A stretch of DNA of 10,303 nucleotides from CANLBN01 sp050633525 (lineage in GTDB: Bacteria; Pseudomonadota; Gammaproteobacteria; Pseudomonadales; Cellvibrionaceae), in the NCBI GenBank assembly GCA_050633525.1, contig JBOEGR010000066.1:1-10303 (forward strand), in the 5' to 3' direction. Numbering within the stretch: position 1 is the first letter of the stretch; every line of letters begins with the position of its first letter. The notes below the pieces were generated by a model, which saw nothing but the letters and a program-made list of their open reading frames with translations, did not search any database and had not been told where the DNA came from. This document shows positions 7,599 to 10,303 of this stretch, piece by piece. Made by a program: the position numbers and the translations under genes.

Positions 7599-7614
7599 AG
7601 TGTTATGTTATAAC
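7587..7614 (+). promoter_or_regulatory. Candidate sigma-70 promoter for the receptor gene
   Basis: TTGCCG (7587-7592, four of six bases matching TTGACA) and TATAAC (7609-7614, five of six matching TATAAT) are 16 bases apart. The predicted start near 7621 would give a leader of about 108 bases. The -10 lies inside the Zur-like palindrome, so a bound repressor would block RNA polymerase. This comes from reading by eye; other weak candidates exist in the spacer. Confidence 0.35.
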
Positions 7615-7618
7615 ATAA
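7601..7618. promoter_or_regulatory. Zur-like operator (palindrome with TGTTAT-N3-ATAACA core)
   Basis: Bases 7603-7618 are a perfect 16-bp palindrome (TTATGTTATAACATAA). Bases 7601-7615 read TGTTAT-GTT-ATAACA, the core of the proteobacterial Zur box as I know it (E. coli-type core TGTTATA-N-TATAACA). The flanks match the longer 23-base E. coli consensus less well. The centre is 66 bases from the binding-protein ATG and 121 bases from the receptor ATG, so one site could control both directions. Zur represses zinc uptake genes when zinc is plentiful. It does not resemble a Fur box or the NikR operator. Confidence 0.55.
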
Positions 7619-7713
7619 TGTTTTCTTGAGCTAGTGCTGCAAACCGAATAGTGGCTTGTCTGACTCAATATCGATTTGACCTATCAACATCACTAAGACC
7701 ATCCTAGAGATAT

Positions 7714-7718
7714 AAGGA
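7714..7718 (+). promoter_or_regulatory. Ribosome binding site of the receptor gene
   Basis: AAGGA, ten bases before the ATG at 7729, supports that start. The protein from this ATG begins with a normal signal peptide. Confidence 0.65.
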
Positions 7719-7728
7719 AACCCTTTTT

Positions 7729-9852
7729 ATGCCATTAACAAAATTGCCTATTGCTGTGTCAGCGCTCTTTCTAATGTTAGCGACTCACGGCAGTTATGCC
7801 GACGATAGTAAGGGAGAAACGACTCGTTCTGATTCATCCAGTACTACACTCAGTCCAGTAGTTGTTGATGGTTCCCATGAGGCTTATAAGGGCGACTTTG
7901 TCCCACTTGAAACGCCACAATCGGAGTTAGTGATTGATAATGAAGTGCTGAGCGATTCAGGCGCAGTTGATCTTAATCAGGCCCTTGATCTCTCTGCATC
8001 AGTGGCACGGCAAAATAATTTTGGGGGACTTTGGAATAGTTTCGCCTTGCGTGGTTTTGTCGGTGATGAAAATTTACCGAGCAATTACCTGGTTAATGGT
8101 TTCAACGCCGGCCGTGGTTTTGGCGGCCCTCGGGATCTTTCTGGTATTGAGTCCGTCGAAGTATTGAAAGGCCCCCGAGCGGCATTGTTTGGACGTGGAG
8201 AACCGGGCGGTACTGTTAATCTTGTGACTAAACGACCTACATTTAAGGAAGAAGGTGAAATAAAGTTAACCGCTGGTAGTTTTGACACTTATCGGTCGGA
8301 TCTTGATTGGACTTCACCGTTGTCTGATTCCGTTGCTGTTCGTATCGTAGGTTTTTACGAAGATGCTGAGAGTTTTAGGGACACCGTCGAAACAACTAAG
8401 CAAGGGTTAAATCCTTCAATCACGTGGTTTGTTAATGACCAGAGCGAGTTCAATTATGAGCTTGAATATAGTGAGCAAGAAATTCCCTTTGATCGCGGTG
8501 TGATAGCGATTGATGGAGAGCTCGGCCTGATTCCAGAAAGTCGCTTTCTCGGCGAACCAGATTATGGCCCCATAGAAACAGAAGTACTTGGTCATCAGTT
8601 AGAGTTTAGGCGTGAACTTAACGATGACTGGAGTATGCTAGTGGGTTATAACTATCGTGATACTTCTCTTGAGGGGCTCGCTTCAGAAAATGGCTTTGGT
8701 GATCCAGATGCAGATGGAAATTTTGATCGTTTTAGTCGTTATCGTGATTACAATGCCACTTACCAAGTATTACGTGCCGAGCTCAGTGGTAGCTTTGATA
8801 CTGCTGGTTTAGCCCATCGTATTATCGTGGGTATTGATGTCGATGAATTTGAGAATGATCAAGTTGCAACTCGAGACAGAACGACTGATCAGAGTATTAA
8901 CATTTTTAATCCTGTATACGGAAATTATCCAGAGTCTTCGCTTAACCTAGTACCACAGATTGATAGAGTGGAAACGCAAGAGAGTGCGGGCTTCTACATT
9001 CAAGATCAAATTAGCGTGACTGAAAAATTCGATATTCGAGTAGGGGCGCGTTACGATGACTACAAACAAGAACTGAACAATCGTCTCGCATCTTCTACCA
9101 GCAAACAAACCGAATCAGAGTTCAGTCCACAGCTGGGTTTTGTTTATCAATTTAATGATGCGGCTTCATTTTATGCGGCTTATGGCGAAAATTTTAGACC
9201 GCTCTCAGGTGTTAATGGGGTAACCGGAGAAGGATTTGAACCAAACAATTCGACTTCTATTGAGGCGGGCGTTAAATTTGAATTAAACGGCGGTCGTCTA
9301 GTGGGCAATATCGCTATCTTTAAGGTTGAGCAAGAAAATATTCCTGGCGTGAACAACAGCACAGACTTCGATGCAGTGGCGATTGGTGAAGCTGAAAGTC
9401 AGGGTGTTGAAATCGACTTAAATGGTGAGATTACTGATGGTTTGAAGCTCTGGTTGTCTTATGCCTATGTCGATGCCAAAACTAAAAATGATTTTGTTGA
9501 TCCAAACTTTGGTTTCACCTTATCAGCTGGTAGCCCACTACTAAACATCCCCAAAAATCAACTAAATATTCAATTGGTTAAGCAAACAAAGCTATTTGGA
9601 CAGAGGTTCGATTTCGGTGCTGGTGTGCTTTATGTGGATAAACGTAATGGCTTCTTTGGCGCAGACTTTGAATTGCCGAGCTATACCACCACCCGACTAT
9701 TCGCGAGCTATGATATGACGAAAGATATTACTTTACGTCTCGACGTAGATAATGTGTTTGACGAAGAGTATTACGTCAATTCATTTGCCGATACGTGGGT
9801 ACAAGCAGGTGCACCCCTAAATGCGCGTTTATCAGTAGCGTTTCGGCTTTAA
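7729..9852 (+). CDS. TonB-dependent siderophore/metallophore receptor
   Basis: A 707-residue outer-membrane receptor. Residues 1-24 form a signal peptide (probable cleavage SYA|DD). A TonB-box-like stretch 'TLSPVVVDG' (40-48) precedes the plug domain, about 60-170, which has 'ETPQSELVID' (61-70), 'FALRGF' (105-110), 'IESVEVLKGPRAALFGRGEP' (140-159) and 'GTVNLVTKRP' (161-170). These are typical of FpvA/FhuA-type siderophore receptors. The beta-barrel fills about 178-707, with 'NVFDEEYY' (675-682) near the end. The last residues are 'SVAFRL', so the terminal aromatic common in this family is replaced by Leu. An acidic loop DPDADGNFD (325-333) resembles a calcium-binding loop. The gene is monocistronic, divergent from the ABC/TonB operon and closed by a terminator. 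Ligand unknown; a Zur-like site points to a zinc-type metallophore, though an iron siderophore cannot be excluded. Confidence 0.95.
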   Translation: MPLTKLPIAVSALFLMLATHGSYADDSKGETTRSDSSSTTLSPVVVDGSHEAYKGDFVPLETPQSELVIDNEVLSDSGAVDLNQALDLSASVARQNNFGGLWNSFALRGFVGDENLPSNYLVNGFNAGRGFGGPRDLSGIESVEVLKGPRAALFGRGEPGGTVNLVTKRPTFKEEGEIKLTAGSFDTYRSDLDWTSPLSDSVAVRIVGFYEDAESFRDTVETTKQGLNPSITWFVNDQSEFNYELEYSEQEIPFDRGVIAIDGELGLIPESRFLGEPDYGPIETEVLGHQLEFRRELNDDWSMLVGYNYRDTSLEGLASENGFGDPDADGNFDRFSRYRDYNATYQVLRAELSGSFDTAGLAHRIIVGIDVDEFENDQVATRDRTTDQSINIFNPVYGNYPESSLNLVPQIDRVETQESAGFYIQDQISVTEKFDIRVGARYDDYKQELNNRLASSTSKQTESEFSPQLGFVYQFNDAASFYAAYGENFRPLSGVNGVTGEGFEPNNSTSIEAGVKFELNGGRLVGNIAIFKVEQENIPGVNNSTDFDAVAIGEAESQGVEIDLNGEITDGLKLWLSYAYVDAKTKNDFVDPNFGFTLSAGSPLLNIPKNQLNIQLVKQTKLFGQRFDFGAGVLYVDKRNGFFGADFELPSYTTTRLFASYDMTKDITLRLDVDNVFDEEYYVNSFADTWVQAGAPLNARLSVAFRL

Positions 9853-9914
9853 AAAATCAGCCTTATTGTAAATGTTAGCGGCTATTTTTGCTGCCCTTAC
9901 CACCGCTGTTTGAC

Positions 9915-9946
9915 ATAGATTCTCGCCAAGCGAGAATCTATTTTTT
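9915..9946 (+). terminator. Rho-independent terminator after the receptor gene
   Basis: An 11-bp perfect stem (9916-9926 with 9930-9940), extendable by one A-T pair, closes over a three-base CAA loop and is followed by six T residues (9941-9946). It starts 62 bases after the receptor stop. On the opposite strand no U-tract follows, so it should act mainly on the receptor transcript, not on the convergent EamA gene. Confidence 0.9.
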
Positions 9947-10009
9947 GCCTGTTATTGAAAGATCGAAGTTTATTTTTTTCGTTTTTCATCTTTTTTGAGA
10001 AAATGAATC

Positions 10010-10303
10010 CTACTGAAGTCTTTTTGTTTTAGAGATATTCGCTAAAATTTGCCACATGGCGGCAATCAAAGTGAGTGTGCCACCAATCCACGTTTCTATT
10101 GTTGGAATATCACCCAGTAACAGCCAGCCAAATAAAGCTGCAGCAAAAACCTCGACACCTAATAAAGCCGCTAGTACGTGGCCGGGGATGTAGGCAATCA
10201 CTTTTCCCCATATCAACCAAGGGATTGCTGAAAATAAACCAAATAAACTTAAATAAAACCATTGTTGCTGGCTTAGTGGTGTTGTGTGAAAAGATTCGTT
10301 GGC
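10010..10303 (-). CDS. EamA/DMT-family transporter, C-terminal part (cut by the window edge)
   Basis: The last 97 residues of an EamA (drug/metabolite transporter, 10-TM) protein; the reading frame stays open to the right edge, so the start lies outside the window. The visible part has three to four hydrophobic helices, with the family's 'WFYLSLFGLFSAIPWLIW' region and the characteristic 'GVEVFAAALFGWLLLGD' segment, then a final helix and a basic tail ending KTKRLQ. A TTG at 10214-10216 could be read as a start but lies inside this conserved domain. EamA proteins export or import many metabolites. Beside a receptor with a Zur-like site, a role as metallophore exporter (as CntI in pseudopaline loci) is possible but unproven. 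It is convergent with the receptor, and no terminator for it is evident in 9853-10009. Confidence 0.85.
   Translation of the reverse strand, partial: ANESFHTTPLSQQQWFYLSLFGLFSAIPWLIWGKVIAYIPGHVLAALLGVEVFAAALFGWLLLGDIPTIETWIGGTLTLIAAMWQILANISKTKRLQ

Larger units (their letters stand above)
7543..7728. promoter_or_regulatory. Divergent control region between binding protein and receptor
   Basis: A 186-base spacer between the divergently transcribed operon and receptor gene must hold both promoters. It carries the Zur-like palindrome (7601-7618), a smaller inverted repeat (7582-7587 with 7593-7598) and, nearest the receptor, its ribosome binding site. The leftward promoter is not clear: the best candidate on the minus strand is a poor -35 (7637-7642) with a poor -10 (7615-7620), also overlapping the palindrome. 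Confidence 0.75.

Noticed and set aside
7601..7618. Fur box or NikR operator
   Set aside because: The palindrome lacks the GATAAT/ATTATC pattern of Fur and the GTATGA-N16-TCATAC pattern of NikR; the TGTTAT-N3-ATAACA core fits Zur better.
10010..10216. A complete 68-residue gene starting at TTG 10216
   Set aside because: The frame continues upstream without a stop to the window edge, and the upstream residues complete the EamA domain, so it is the 3' part of a larger gene.
1..10303. CRISPR arrays, insertion sequences, tRNA or rRNA genes
   Set aside because: No direct repeat-spacer pattern, terminal inverted repeats with a transposase, cloverleaf or rRNA-like sequence was seen on either strand.

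Overview
The window looks like chromosomal DNA from a moderately AT-rich gammaproteobacterium, probably marine or aquatic. This rests on protein style (a Gram-negative TonB/ExbB/ExbD system, an outer-membrane receptor, a periplasmic binding protein) and base composition by eye; the species cannot be named from the sequence alone.

Layout: 1-301 holds no gene I can support. From 7542 leftward to 302, eight minus-strand genes form one tight unit: a family-5 (peptide/nickel-type) periplasmic binding protein, two DppB/DppC-type permeases, a single protein carrying two ABC ATPase domains, then ExbB, ExbD, a second ExbD and TonB. Four of the seven junctions are one-base TAATG overlaps, and two others are gaps of only 12 and 15 bases. 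Divergent from this unit, 7729-9852 (+) encodes a 707-residue TonB-dependent siderophore/metallophore-type receptor, closed by a strong intrinsic terminator at 9915-9946. Convergent with the receptor, 10010-10303 (-) is the C-terminal end of an EamA/DMT-family membrane transporter that runs off the right edge.

How it fits together: the receptor would bring a substrate across the outer membrane, powered by its own ExbB-ExbD-ExbD-TonB complex. The binding protein and ABC importer would then carry it across the inner membrane. The 186-base divergent spacer contains a 16-bp perfect palindrome whose TGTTAT-N3-ATAACA core matches the Zur (zinc uptake regulator) box as I know it. That suggests a zinc-repressed system for a metal chelate (metallophore). 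The EamA gene next to the receptor recalls pseudopaline-type loci, where a receptor and an EamA-type exporter (CntI) sit with the opine synthesis genes. Synthesis genes, if present, would lie beyond the right edge.

Most unusual points: the second ExbD has Asn20 where the proton-carrying Asp of the transmembrane helix is expected, while the first keeps Asp20. The binding protein also appears to lack the pocket arginine of NikA/CntA relatives. Substrate and metal remain inferred.
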